Source: an uncultured Clostridia bacterium (GTDB lineage: Bacteria; Bacillota; Clostridia; Oscillospirales; Acutalibacteraceae). Taken from it: 64,000 nucleotides of DNA. Under the pieces are notes generated by a model. That model did no database searches. It was not told the DNA's origin and worked only from the letters and a program-made list of their open reading frames with translations. The stretch spans positions 1 to 64,000 of the forward strand of contig CALWIK010000005.1 in assembly GCA_944380725.1 (NCBI GenBank), given 5' to 3'. Both the position numbers and the translations under genes were made by a program. Positions 34,175-43,168 of this stretch are shown one piece after another (within the stretch, counting starts at the first letter, position 1; each line of letters begins with the position of its first letter).

Positions 34175-34543
34175 TTAATTGCAGCTATAAGCCAAAATGA
34201 TTACACTTGCATATTTTTGAGTATGTGTAGCACTTACAGAAAAATGCAAACTTTCTTTTTTAGCAAATTTTAGTGCTTTACCACTTAATTTTAAATATGG
34301 CTGACCATTTTTTTTCCGTAATAACTCTATTTCGGATAATTTAAACTCGCCCAACCCTTTGCCTAAAGATTTTAAAAAGGCTTCCTTAGCACAAAAATTT
34401 ACTGCAACGCTTTGAGGTATAAATTTTTTCTCTTTTAGCTCAAAGTATTCAACTTTCCCTAAAATTCTTTCAAGAAATGATTTGTGTGACATAGAGTTTT
34501 TTATCCTGTCAATTTCTATTAAGTCAATGCCTACTGAGAACAT
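34175..34543 (-). CDS. acpS: Holo-[acyl-carrier-protein] synthase
   Basis: 122 residues. Transfers 4'-phosphopantetheine from coenzyme A to apo-ACP. The metal-binding start VGIDLIEIDRI, the catalytic block FCAKEAFLKSLGKGL and the C-terminal HFSVSATHT are all present. The target is the acpP product encoded at 20611. It stands between a lipoprotein gene and an ABC transporter on the same strand. Confidence 0.95.
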   Translation of the reverse strand: MFSVGIDLIEIDRIKNSMSHKSFLERILGKVEYFELKEKKFIPQSVAVNFCAKEAFLKSLGKGLGEFKLSEIELLRKKNGQPYLKLSGKALKFAKKESLHFSVSATHTQKYASVIILAYSCN

Positions 34544-34612
34544 TACCCATCACCTGCATACTATCTATTTTAATAATTTTATACAAACGCAAGTTGCAGA
34601 CATACTGTAATT

Positions 34613-35383
34613 TTAATTTATATCACGTTTTTTAAATGTATAAATCCCAACAGCGGTAGTAATCACAATATAAAGCACTAATACGATTATACCTTGAATG
34701 GTTTGAGAATGGTCAAAAAATGCTTCTCCAATAGTATATTGTGTAATAGAAAAATCTAATTTGAATAAATCATGAATTAGTTTGTTTATTAACTGAATGG
34801 CACTACTTTCAAAAAATACAAAAGCAAGAAATATAGCAAGTGAAGCGCCTAAAGAACGAATCAGCATAGCCAAAAGAATAGCGACAGAAACATATGCTAA
34901 AAGTTGAAGTGAATATTTTGAAACTTTTACGATAAAATCATTGTGGAATTTAAAAAAATCAGGTATCTTATTGTTTATCATTATTTGAGCTGTTATAAAA
35001 GAAGTTATAAAAGAAAGCAAAAGATTTATTATTGCAAAAACTATTACCGTTATAAATTTAGATGCATATATATATTCTCTTCTATAGCCTTTTGATGCAA
35101 TATTTTTAATTGTGCCATAGTTAAAATCAGAAACAGTAAACATTGTTGCAAAAATTCCAATTAAGAAAGTACAGCTAGCAATGATTCCAGGAACAATTTG
35201 AAAAAAATTCTGCATAGGTAAAACCATAATTTCTTCAAGATCTGGATTTTCTAATGAAATATTAAAAATCCAAAACATTGATATTGATAAAAGCAAAGAA
35301 CAAAAAATATTAATACTTGAAATTACCCAAAAAGAAGGGGTTTTAAAGGCTTTATAAAAATCTGCATTTAATATTTTAATCAT
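34613..35383 (-). CDS. ABC-2-type transporter permease
   Basis: 256 residues; the start at 35383 follows GGAGG inside the end of the ATPase gene (8-base overlap). It has six hydrophobic segments, starting KILNADFYKAFKTPSFWVIS, the usual beginning of permeases of bacitracin- and lantibiotic-immunity-type transporters. With the ATPase it forms a simple two-component exporter. The substrate is not known; peptide antibiotics are a common one. Confidence 0.82.
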   Translation of the reverse strand: MIKILNADFYKAFKTPSFWVISSINIFCSLLLSISMFWIFNISLENPDLEEIMVLPMQNFFQIVPGIIASCTFLIGIFATMFTVSDFNYGTIKNIASKGYRREYIYASKFITVIVFAIINLLLSFITSFITAQIMINNKIPDFFKFHNDFIVKVSKYSLQLLAYVSVAILLAMLIRSLGASLAIFLAFVFFESSAIQLINKLIHDLFKLDFSITQYTIGEAFFDHSQTIQGIIVLVLYIVITTAVGIYTFKKRDIN

Positions 35384-36287
35384 TTTGGGTGCCTCCAATC
35401 ACTTTCATAAAGTAGTCTTCTAAATCGACAGTTTTAGTAGAAATAGAATCAACAGATATATCATTTTTAGATAAAGCTTTGGTTACGTCTCCAGGGGTAT
35501 CGATAAAATCAAAAACTTCCAATGTATTTTCATTAAGGACAGAAAATTTATCCGTAGCCAACTCATTTTTCAAAATTTCGCAGGCACGGTTAACATTATT
35601 AACTTTAACTATAAGACTTGATTGACAACGTTTAATAAGCTCTTCTTCAGTAAACTCTTCAATTAGCACACCATCATTAATTATACCGTATCTTGTGGCT
35701 AATTTAGAGAGTTCACTTAAAATATGACTAGAAATAAGAATAGTTATTCCCTTTTCTTGGTTTAATTTTTTTAACATATTGCGAATTTCAATAATTCCTT
35801 CAGGATCTAAGCCATTTGTCGGTTCGTCAAGAATTAAAAAATCAGGGGTTCCCATCAAAGTCATTGCAATGCCAAGGCGCTGTTTCATTCCAAGAGAAAA
35901 TTTTTTTACTTTTTTCTTACCAACATTATCAAGCCCAACAAGTTTCAAACTTTCTTTAATTATAGATTTATCTTTAGCTCCGAGCAATTTCCACTGGATA
36001 ATCATATTTTGCTCAGCGCTAAGATGTGGAATAAATGCAGGTGCTTCTATAACTGTACCGATTCGATACCGTTCTTTGTCTAGGTTTTTATTTTCAAATA
36101 GCTCGATTGTTCCGCTAGTGGGAGAGGACAAACCAACCAGCATCTTTATAAGAGTGGTTTTACCAGCTCCATTTCTGCCGATAAATCCGTATATATCGCC
36201 TTTTTTAATATTCATGTTGACGGCAGAGACTGCAATTTTTTTTGAAAATTTCTTAGTAACATTATTGGTTTTTAAGACAGTTTCCAT
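35376..36287 (-). CDS. ABC transporter ATP-binding protein, BcrA/LanF-like
   Basis: 303 residues. Walker A GRNGAGKTT, signature FSLGMKQRLGIA, Walker B FLILDEPTNGLDPEG and the H-loop ISSHILSEL. The LGMKQRL signature and the extra C-terminal part (about 215-303) are typical of BcrA-like and lantibiotic-immunity ATPases. It is the first gene of a pair with the permease. It could give self-protection against the peptides made at 8-18 kb, but nothing links it to that cluster apart from family habit. Confidence 0.88.
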   Translation of the reverse strand: METVLKTNNVTKKFSKKIAVSAVNMNIKKGDIYGFIGRNGAGKTTLIKMLVGLSSPTSGTIELFENKNLDKERYRIGTVIEAPAFIPHLSAEQNMIIQWKLLGAKDKSIIKESLKLVGLDNVGKKKVKKFSLGMKQRLGIAMTLMGTPDFLILDEPTNGLDPEGIIEIRNMLKKLNQEKGITILISSHILSELSKLATRYGIINDGVLIEEFTEEELIKRCQSSLIVKVNNVNRACEILKNELATDKFSVLNENTLEVFDFIDTPGDVTKALSKNDISVDSISTKTVDLEDYFMKVIGGTQND

Positions 36288-36363
36288 AAGGAACCGACCT
36301 CCTTAAGAGTTTTATCATATTATTGTAACAAAAATTGATATAGATGTCAATAATAATAATTGC

Positions 36364-37725
36364 TTATTGTAACACTTTTTTAGCAGCTAGATTTAACACT
36401 TTAGAAGCAATAGGCCCCGCTGTTTTAGAACCGTATCCTGAATTTTCTACTACTACAGAAAATGCAAGAGGTGTCTCTTCTTTTGATGAAAATCCGACCA
36501 TCCATCCATGAGGCTTTTGGTTTTCTCCAACTTCAGCGGTTCCAGTTTTTGCACACACATTTAGCCCAGGAAACATTGAGTCTCCATAATTTGCAGTAAC
36601 ATTGTATCGCATCATTTCTTTTAATTTATCTGCAACCTCTTTTGTCAAGAACCTTTCAACTTTTTTGTTAACTTGATTATGTTTTACAATACAAGGCAAA
36701 ACAGCTATGCCAGAATTAGCAATAGATCCCATTAGAATAGTACTATGCATAGGATTTAGTAAATCTTTGTGCTGCCCAACGCCAGACCATCCTAAATAAT
36801 AATCATCTGCATCTGAGACATCATAAAAACTCTTTTTGGTGGTAAGCCTATCAAAACTAAAGTTTTTGTTAAACCCCATTTCATTTGCTATTTTTGTCAT
36901 GTTGCTTTTTCCAAGATCAATTGCAAGTTTTGCAAAATAAATATTACAAGATTCCATCATTGCGTTTTTTAATTTTATATCTCCGTGATTAGATAGACAA
37001 GTAATTTTTTCTCCATTGACCACTTCTGTTTGATGACAAGAATATATTTTATCTTCCATATTATCAAAAAAAGTTAACCCTGCAGCAGTAGTAAGAAGTT
37101 TAAAAACCGAGCCAGGAGCAAAAGATGAACTAATAACCCTATTAATATAAGCTCCCTCATATTGACCAGTTTTGTCGTTAGTAACTACCTCAGGATGGTA
37201 TGGATCAAAGGTTGGGGTACTAACCATACAAACAATTTCGCCGGTTTTATAATTATATATACAAATAGCACCTTTATGATTGCCAATCGCATTTAAAGCA
37301 GCCTTGCATATTTCACTATCGAGAGTAATTTGAATATTTTTGCCTTGTTTAAAAATTTTTGGAGTATTAACGCCAAAAATAAAATTATACCCATATAATT
37401 CATCGCGATATAGCTTTTGAACTGATGTTGCAATTTGGTCTTCTTTGTCTCCAACGGTATGCAAAACTGCCTTACGAATAGTTTCATCATTATTATAGGT
37501 GCGTATATTATTTTTGCTATGTGCTAAAACTACACCATTTCTGTCTAAAATATCTCCAACCAGAGTAGCATTAACTTCAGATAAATGCTTATTTATGGGA
37601 CTCAATACCCACAAATTAGCTGAGGTAACAAATCGATAAATAAAAAAGCCTATTCCGCAAAGAAAAGCGAATGTCATTAAGGCCAATACAATAGATCGAT
37701 TTCTAGTGTTTTTCAAAAAGCTCAC
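36364..37725 (-). CDS. Class B penicillin-binding protein (transpeptidase)
   Basis: 453 residues. One N-terminal membrane segment (about 12-32), a short pedestal and a transpeptidase domain with all three active-site motifs: SVFK at 206-209, SCN at 259-261 and KTG at 393-395. It is shorter than FtsI or PBP2 and resembles the PbpA group found beside an FtsW/RodA partner, here the next gene upstream on the same strand. The two probably act together as glycosyltransferase and transpeptidase in division, elongation or spore cortex synthesis. Confidence 0.92.
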   Translation of the reverse strand: MSFLKNTRNRSIVLALMTFAFLCGIGFFIYRFVTSANLWVLSPINKHLSEVNATLVGDILDRNGVVLAHSKNNIRTYNNDETIRKAVLHTVGDKEDQIATSVQKLYRDELYGYNFIFGVNTPKIFKQGKNIQITLDSEICKAALNAIGNHKGAICIYNYKTGEIVCMVSTPTFDPYHPEVVTNDKTGQYEGAYINRVISSSFAPGSVFKLLTTAAGLTFFDNMEDKIYSCHQTEVVNGEKITCLSNHGDIKLKNAMMESCNIYFAKLAIDLGKSNMTKIANEMGFNKNFSFDRLTTKKSFYDVSDADDYYLGWSGVGQHKDLLNPMHSTILMGSIANSGIAVLPCIVKHNQVNKKVERFLTKEVADKLKEMMRYNVTANYGDSMFPGLNVCAKTGTAEVGENQKPHGWMVGFSSKEETPLAFSVVVENSGYGSKTAGPIASKVLNLAAKKVLQ

Positions 37726-37753
37726 CTACACTTTATAAATCTAAGGAATAAAT

Positions 37754-39415
37754 TTATTTTCTCTTAAGAGCATAAGTACGCTCGTCTGCAGCCTTTATAA
37801 ATGCTAACAGAGTAAAAGAAGATATCATACTTGAGCCACCATGACTTACAAAAGGCAATGTAACACCCGTTAGTGGAAGGATATCAGTTGTACCAAAAAT
37901 ATGTAGTGCAGCCTGAGTAATTAGCATTGTCGCTGCGGCACAAGAAGCAATAGAATAAAAAGTAGAGCGGCTTTTAATGTTATAAAAATGAGCAAAAAAA
38001 GCAATTCCAGCAATAATTAAAGCCACTACTATAGCTATAATTAAGCCCAGTTCTTCACATATCATTCCCCAAATTAAATCTCCAGTAGCAGAAAAGATAT
38101 TTTTTAAATAACCATTGCCAACTCCAACGCCTAACAAACCTCCACTTGCACTATAAGTAAGTACCCGAGTTTGTTGATATCCTAGCTCATTTGCTTGCTC
38201 CCAAACATGTCCCCAAACAGCAAAACGATCCTTTATGTATGGCTTAAAGGTTAAAATTAAGAATAAACCAAGAGATGCTGCAGAACAAGACAAAATTATT
38301 GTGCGCAAACTGCCTGAACGCATAAAGGCTATAATTAAAAATGTTACAAAAAATATGCAAGCAGTACCAAAATCTTTCATAAAAAATAAAAAGACAATAC
38401 ATATAGCAGAGAATATTATGAATCCTGATAAATTTTTGGTAGTTTGCAGTTCGTCTAAAGTAGAAGTTCCAACAAAAATGAAAGCGATCTTTATAAATTC
38501 TGAAGGTTGAAAGGAAATTGTTGCAATTTTTATCCAATTTTTAGCTCCATTTATTTCTTTTGCAAAAATTAAGTTAAAAATAAAGAGTGTAATAGCTGTA
38601 ATTGCAATTAAAAATCTCATTTTGCAAACTAAATCTGGATTTTTAATAAACCAAATCATAAAGCAAAATAAACACATTCCGCTCCCAATAGCTACCAGTT
38701 GCAGCAAAGTTTCACCAGGCTTAGCATAGTTTATCAAAGTTAGACCTATTCCAGAAAGAAATATCGCAAGAGTTTCGAGTTCAAATGTACAACGTTTAAG
38801 CACAAATATCGAAATTAAAAAAAATGTCCATGATAATACTATAAATACTAAAATCGGAATAAAAGTAATAACTTCAATTTTTTGAGATTTTATTGTAGGT
38901 TGAGTGAAAGCTAAAATAATAAATAACGTAACTAAAAATAATTTTCTTGCAGGTTTTAGAGGTTTTGTCTTTTTAGTTAAATCTGAGTTTGAAAAAATTT
39001 CACGAGAATCCGAAGTTTTGTGCAAAACAAGAGAAGTAGTACCAAAAGAAATTTTGTCATTAACATTTAATTTTGTTTTCTTTTTTATTCTTTGACCATT
39101 TACAAATACTCCCGTTTTAGAGTTTGTATCTAACAAAAACCAGCCATCTTTTCTTCTAAACAACACAGCGTGTTCTCGAGAAGCAGTTGGATCATCAATA
39201 ATTATATCACAATATTTACTTCGACCTATGCTGTTCTCCCAATACAAAACAGGGATTTCTTGTTTTGTGTGCTCATTTTGTAATATAATTAATCCATTTT
39301 TTTTTCGAATTTGATTTTTCATAGATAAAAAGCATGAAAATAGTATAATTAAGCTTAAAATTATAATTATTATTTTTATTGAGAGTTCAGTAAAAAAAAT
39401 AACATCTATATTCAT
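37754..39415 (-). CDS. FtsW/RodA/SpoVE-family glycosyltransferase with N-terminal FHA domain
   Basis: 553 residues. One membrane segment at the N-terminus is followed by an FHA domain (about 45-120) with the phosphothreonine-binding pattern GRSKYCDIIIDD, SREHAVLF and NGQRI. About ten membrane helices of a SEDS protein follow, with NWIKIATISFQPSE (the W-I-x-x-G-x-x-x-x-QPSE region), FGTACIFF, and the C-terminal GVTLPFVSHGGSS. SEDS proteins polymerise lipid II. The FHA part suggests control by a Ser/Thr kinase; no such kinase is seen in this window. Confidence 0.92.
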   Translation of the reverse strand: MNIDVIFFTELSIKIIIIILSLIILFSCFLSMKNQIRKKNGLIILQNEHTKQEIPVLYWENSIGRSKYCDIIIDDPTASREHAVLFRRKDGWFLLDTNSKTGVFVNGQRIKKKTKLNVNDKISFGTTSLVLHKTSDSREIFSNSDLTKKTKPLKPARKLFLVTLFIILAFTQPTIKSQKIEVITFIPILVFIVLSWTFFLISIFVLKRCTFELETLAIFLSGIGLTLINYAKPGETLLQLVAIGSGMCLFCFMIWFIKNPDLVCKMRFLIAITAITLFIFNLIFAKEINGAKNWIKIATISFQPSEFIKIAFIFVGTSTLDELQTTKNLSGFIIFSAICIVFLFFMKDFGTACIFFVTFLIIAFMRSGSLRTIILSCSAASLGLFLILTFKPYIKDRFAVWGHVWEQANELGYQQTRVLTYSASGGLLGVGVGNGYLKNIFSATGDLIWGMICEELGLIIAIVVALIIAGIAFFAHFYNIKSRSTFYSIASCAAATMLITQAALHIFGTTDILPLTGVTLPFVSHGGSSMISSFTLLAFIKAADERTYALKRK

Positions 39416-39600
39416 TTTAGCCTCGCTTTTTTTTATATTAATTTTTCTGTAAATACATATAATTTTAACATAATTATTTGCATAATCAAAGACTTAAATA
39501 AAGTTCTCACATTTTTATTAGTACTTTTATTAATAGATAAAGTGTTAGCTTTTATGGTATAATAAAGTCGCAAATTAATTATTTAGGAGGCGGATTATAA

Positions 39601-40884
39601 ATGGAGAAAATTTTTTCTCGATGCGAAATTAGTAATGGTGTTAATTTTAATGTTATCAAAGACGAGCGCTTTAAAACAGGCCGAATTTCTTTTAGTATGT
39701 TTTTACCTCTTGAAGAAAAAACAGCTTCGGTATATGCTCTTTTGCCCGCTATTTTAAAAAACTCTTGTCGCAAGTATCCAGACTTTACGAGCTTAAACAA
39801 AAAACTTGCTGACCTTTATGGCGCTTCGCTTTTTTCTGATATAAGTAAAATAGGAGATATGCAAGCCCTCACTATTTCAGTATCATTTTTAGATGACAAA
39901 TTTGCTCTAAATAAAGAAAATTTATCTTCACAATTAACTCAGCTGCTTTGTGATGTCTTGTTTGACCCTTTGATAGAAAATGGAACTTTTAAAGATGAAT
40001 TTGTAAATCAAGAAAAACGTCAGTTAGTTGAACTTATTGAGTCTGAGTACAACGACAAAAAAATTTTAGCTAAAATACGATGTGAACAATTAATGTGTAA
40101 AAATGAAAAGTTTGGAATTAGCCGTTTAGGCGGTAAGGACAGTGTATCCAAGCTCACACCGGATGACGTTTTTGATGCGTGGAAAACAGTTTTAAAAATT
40201 GCTAAAATAGAAATTATGGCACTTGGCGATTTGGATGAAAACTCTGCGCTGGAAATATTTAAAACTGCATTTTCTAAAATAAAAAGAGATAATGTAGTAA
40301 AATTTGAATCTAAAATAATAAAGAAAGTTGACAAGGTTAAAGAACAGTACGATAATTTGGATATAGCTCAGTCTAAATTAGTTATGGGGTTTAGGACAGG
40401 TGTTGCACTTCAGGATGAAGAAGTTATGGCAACTAGAATTGCAGTGGCGCTTTTTGGGGCGACACCGCAATCAAAATTATTTTTGAATGTGAGAGAAAAA
40501 CTAAGTTTATGCTATTATTGTTCGGCTAAATACGACAGAAATAAAGGTATAATGATAGTTCAAAGTGGAGTAGAGAAAAAAAATATAGAAAAAGCTAAAA
40601 CAGAAATACTAAATCAGCTAGAAGAAATAAAAAAAGGTAATTTTACAGATTCGGAACTCGATGATACAAAAAAAAGTCTGGCAAATAGTTACCGTACCAT
40701 TGGAGATTTTTTAAGCGGTTTAGAGAATTTTTATCTTTCTCAGGTGTTTGATGGAGAATTTTCAAGTCCAGAACAGTTTATAGAAAAAATAAACACAGTA
40801 TCAAGAGAACAAATCATAAATGCTGCAAAATTGATTACATTGGATACAATATATGCTCTGGTTGGCAATGAGGAGGTTAAATAA
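39601..40884 (+). CDS. yfmF: M16-family peptidase-like protein, YfmF-like (inactive subunit)
   Basis: 427 residues behind GGAGGCGG. The fold follows the M16 (pitrilysin) pattern, but the HxxEH zinc motif is missing from the expected N-terminal position; the C-terminal half keeps a substrate-binding segment (KLFLNVREKLSLCYYCSAKYD). In Bacillus subtilis YfmF and YfmH are needed for the EF-P 5-aminopentanol modification. The active YfmH-like gene follows immediately, so the two are probably translated together as a heterodimer. Confidence 0.87.
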   Translation: MEKIFSRCEISNGVNFNVIKDERFKTGRISFSMFLPLEEKTASVYALLPAILKNSCRKYPDFTSLNKKLADLYGASLFSDISKIGDMQALTISVSFLDDKFALNKENLSSQLTQLLCDVLFDPLIENGTFKDEFVNQEKRQLVELIESEYNDKKILAKIRCEQLMCKNEKFGISRLGGKDSVSKLTPDDVFDAWKTVLKIAKIEIMALGDLDENSALEIFKTAFSKIKRDNVVKFESKIIKKVDKVKEQYDNLDIAQSKLVMGFRTGVALQDEEVMATRIAVALFGATPQSKLFLNVREKLSLCYYCSAKYDRNKGIMIVQSGVEKKNIEKAKTEILNQLEEIKKGNFTDSELDDTKKSLANSYRTIGDFLSGLENFYLSQVFDGEFSSPEQFIEKINTVSREQIINAAKLITLDTIYALVGNEEVK

Positions 40885-42177
40885 ATGATTTTTAAAGAAA
40901 TAAAAAGTAGTAGGATTGGAGATAAATATTTTTGCGTTGAGCATTCGTCTGGACTTAAAGTATTTGTTTATCCAAAAAATGGGTACAACTCAACATACGC
41001 TATTATTGGCACAAAATATGGATCGATCAATACTAGTTTTAAATGTTGCGGAGAAGCTGAAATAACACAAGTTCCAGATGGAATTGCACATTATCTTGAG
41101 CACAAACTTTTTGAGAGCGAAGATGGTGATGCCTTTTCTAAATATGCTAAAACAGGAGCATCAGCAAATGCATATACTTCGTTTGATACTACTTGTTATT
41201 TATTTTCTTGCACCAAAAATTTTGAAGAGTCGTTTAAAGTGCTCTTGGATCTAATACAGTCTCCGTATTTTACAGAAGCTAATGTCGAAAAAGAACGTGG
41301 AATAATTGGACAAGAAATAAAAATGTACGACGATGACCCTTCTTGGCGCGTTATGTTTAATTTGTTGGGAGCTATGTATCATAAACATCCTGTAAAAATT
41401 GATATTGCTGGTTCGATAGAGTCTATTGCACAAATTAATCCAGAAAATTTATATAAATGCTACAACAATTTTTATAATCCCAGCAATATGGTTCTTTGTG
41501 TGGCAGGAAATGTTGATCCTAATAAGGTCTTTAAAATTGTTGACGAAATGATTAAAACAAATAATAATAAAGTTCCTGAATGTGTTTTTCCGGAAGAGCC
41601 CTATAATGTTGCAACAGACAGAGTGGAACAGCATTTTGATATTGCTTTGCCTACTTTTCAGCTTGGCTTTAAAGAAGAAGCGTCTAAAAGCCGATTAACC
41701 GAAGAACAACTTGCTCAAACAGATATTATACTTCAGGTTTTAGCTTCGAGATCGTCAAGGCTTTATAAAAAATTGTTGGATGAAAATTTGATAAATGATT
41801 CTTTTGGATATGAATATTTTGAAGGCGAGAGATATGCTGCTGTTATTTTTTCTGGAGAATCAAAAGATCCAGATACTGTTTCGAAGCTTATTAAGGAAGA
41901 AATAGAAAAATTTCATAAAAATGGAATTGATAGAGAAGATTTTGAGCGTGCCAAAAAGTTGGTTTACGGAAGAAATGTGGCAATGCTTAATAGTCCAGAG
42001 AATATTTCGAATGCTATTTTGAATTTGACTTTTGCCAATAGAGAACTATTTCATGCAATTGAGTGCATTGCGAATACTACAATTGAGCAGGTTAACGATA
42101 GATTGAAATATCAGTTGGACAATAAAAATTCTTCGTTATCGGTTGTGCTACCGCTGAACAGTAAAAAGGAAAAATAG
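40885..42177 (+). CDS. yfmH: M16-family zinc peptidase, YfmH-like (active subunit)
   Basis: 430 residues; the ATG directly follows the yfmF stop codon. HYLEH at 69-73 is the HxxEH zinc motif, and the downstream Glu ligand is in NVEKERGIIGQEIKMYDDDP. The C-terminal half carries the second M16 domain. Together with YfmF it forms the pair linked to maturation of elongation factor P. lgt follows after two bases. Confidence 0.9.
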   Translation: MIFKEIKSSRIGDKYFCVEHSSGLKVFVYPKNGYNSTYAIIGTKYGSINTSFKCCGEAEITQVPDGIAHYLEHKLFESEDGDAFSKYAKTGASANAYTSFDTTCYLFSCTKNFEESFKVLLDLIQSPYFTEANVEKERGIIGQEIKMYDDDPSWRVMFNLLGAMYHKHPVKIDIAGSIESIAQINPENLYKCYNNFYNPSNMVLCVAGNVDPNKVFKIVDEMIKTNNNKVPECVFPEEPYNVATDRVEQHFDIALPTFQLGFKEEASKSRLTEEQLAQTDIILQVLASRSSRLYKKLLDENLINDSFGYEYFEGERYAAVIFSGESKDPDTVSKLIKEEIEKFHKNGIDREDFERAKKLVYGRNVAMLNSPENISNAILNLTFANRELFHAIECIANTTIEQVNDRLKYQLDNKNSSLSVVLPLNSKKEK

Positions 42178-42179
42178 GT

Positions 42180-42989
42180 ATGTATTCAAACATTTATAAT
42201 ATAAATTTTCCAGGATTAAACTTAAACTTTAAAATTAACCCGATTGCGTTTAAATTTAGCAATATTACTGTACGCTGGTATGGCGTAATTATTTGTATTG
42301 GTTTTATCTTAGCAATTTGGTATGTGCTATCTAATTGCAAGAGGTTTAATATTAACTCTAATTATATGATGGATGCCGTTATTGTTGGATTAATATGTGG
42401 AATTATCGGTGCAAGATTATATTATGTTGTTTTTTTTAGTGGAGATGTCTATTTGAAAGACCCTATAAAAATTTTGTATATAAACGAAGGCGGAATTGCA
42501 ATTTATGGCGGAATTATTGGTGGAATTTTGGGAGGACTTTTTATGGCGAAAAGAAAAAAAATTAATATTATGTCCGCACTGGATTTAACTTCTTTAGGGC
42601 TTTTAATTGGACAAGGTATAGGAAGATGGGGCAATTTTGTTAATCAAGAGGCTTTTGGTTCTAAAACAGATAATATTTTTCGTATGGTGAGCGAAAACAC
42701 TGGAGGAACACCAGTTCACCCTTGCTTTTTATATGAATCAGTTTGGTGTATATTAGGATTTTTTTTGTTACATTTATTTAGTGTTCGAGCTAGAAAATAT
42801 GATGGGCAGATTTTTTTGATGTATCTTGTTTGGTATGGCACAGAACGCTTTTTTGTTGAGGCCCTGAGAAGTGACAGTTTATTTTTGCCAGGAACAGGTT
42901 TGAAAATTTCTCAACTAATAGCAATAATTACGGCATTGAGTGCTGCGATTATTTTGCTTAAATTTAAAAGTAAAGTACAGCATGATTAG
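42180..42989 (+). CDS. lgt: Prolipoprotein diacylglyceryl transferase
   Basis: 269 residues with about seven membrane helices. Attaches diacylglycerol to the lipobox Cys of prolipoproteins such as those encoded at 8613 and 33521. The Lgt signature GRWGNFVNQEAFG and the catalytic-region Arg in GARLYYVVF are present, as is HPCFLYES. It is the third gene of the yfmF-yfmH-lgt unit. Confidence 0.95.
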   Translation: MYSNIYNINFPGLNLNFKINPIAFKFSNITVRWYGVIICIGFILAIWYVLSNCKRFNINSNYMMDAVIVGLICGIIGARLYYVVFFSGDVYLKDPIKILYINEGGIAIYGGIIGGILGGLFMAKRKKINIMSALDLTSLGLLIGQGIGRWGNFVNQEAFGSKTDNIFRMVSENTGGTPVHPCFLYESVWCILGFFLLHLFSVRARKYDGQIFLMYLVWYGTERFFVEALRSDSLFLPGTGLKISQLIAIITALSAAIILLKFKSKVQHD

Positions 42990-43015
42990 TACTTAAGACT
43001 AATTGTGTACAATAT

Positions 43016-43120
43016 GTGTAGCCCTTTCGTTAAAAAAATAATATCTTTAAATGATAAGATTTTAATAAACCTCATCTAATCTATAGTTATTAATTGATTG
43101 CAGATTAGAAAGGGCTACAC
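43016..43120. repeat. Long-spaced 13-base inverted repeat upstream of lepA
   Basis: Arms GTGTAGCCCTTTC (43016-43028) and GAAAGGGCTACAC (43108-43120) are perfect complements 79 bases apart. Nested inside is an 8-base pair (TCTAATCT/AGATTAGA) near 43073-43107. It is either a structured leader of lepA or a tiny inverted-repeat element; no coding potential. Confidence 0.6.
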
Positions 43121-43168
43121 GACGGCGGACAACTTGATTTTTTTATACTTTTTGAGGTGAATTTTAGG

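Noticed and set aside
39535..39563. TATAAT before yfmF as a complete promoter
   Set aside because: The -10 at 39558-39563 is good, but no acceptable -35 lies 16-18 bases upstream.
43157..43168. Earlier GTG start for lepA
   Set aside because: It lies within the GAGGTGAA ribosome site; the GTG at 43169 has proper spacing and fits the family start.
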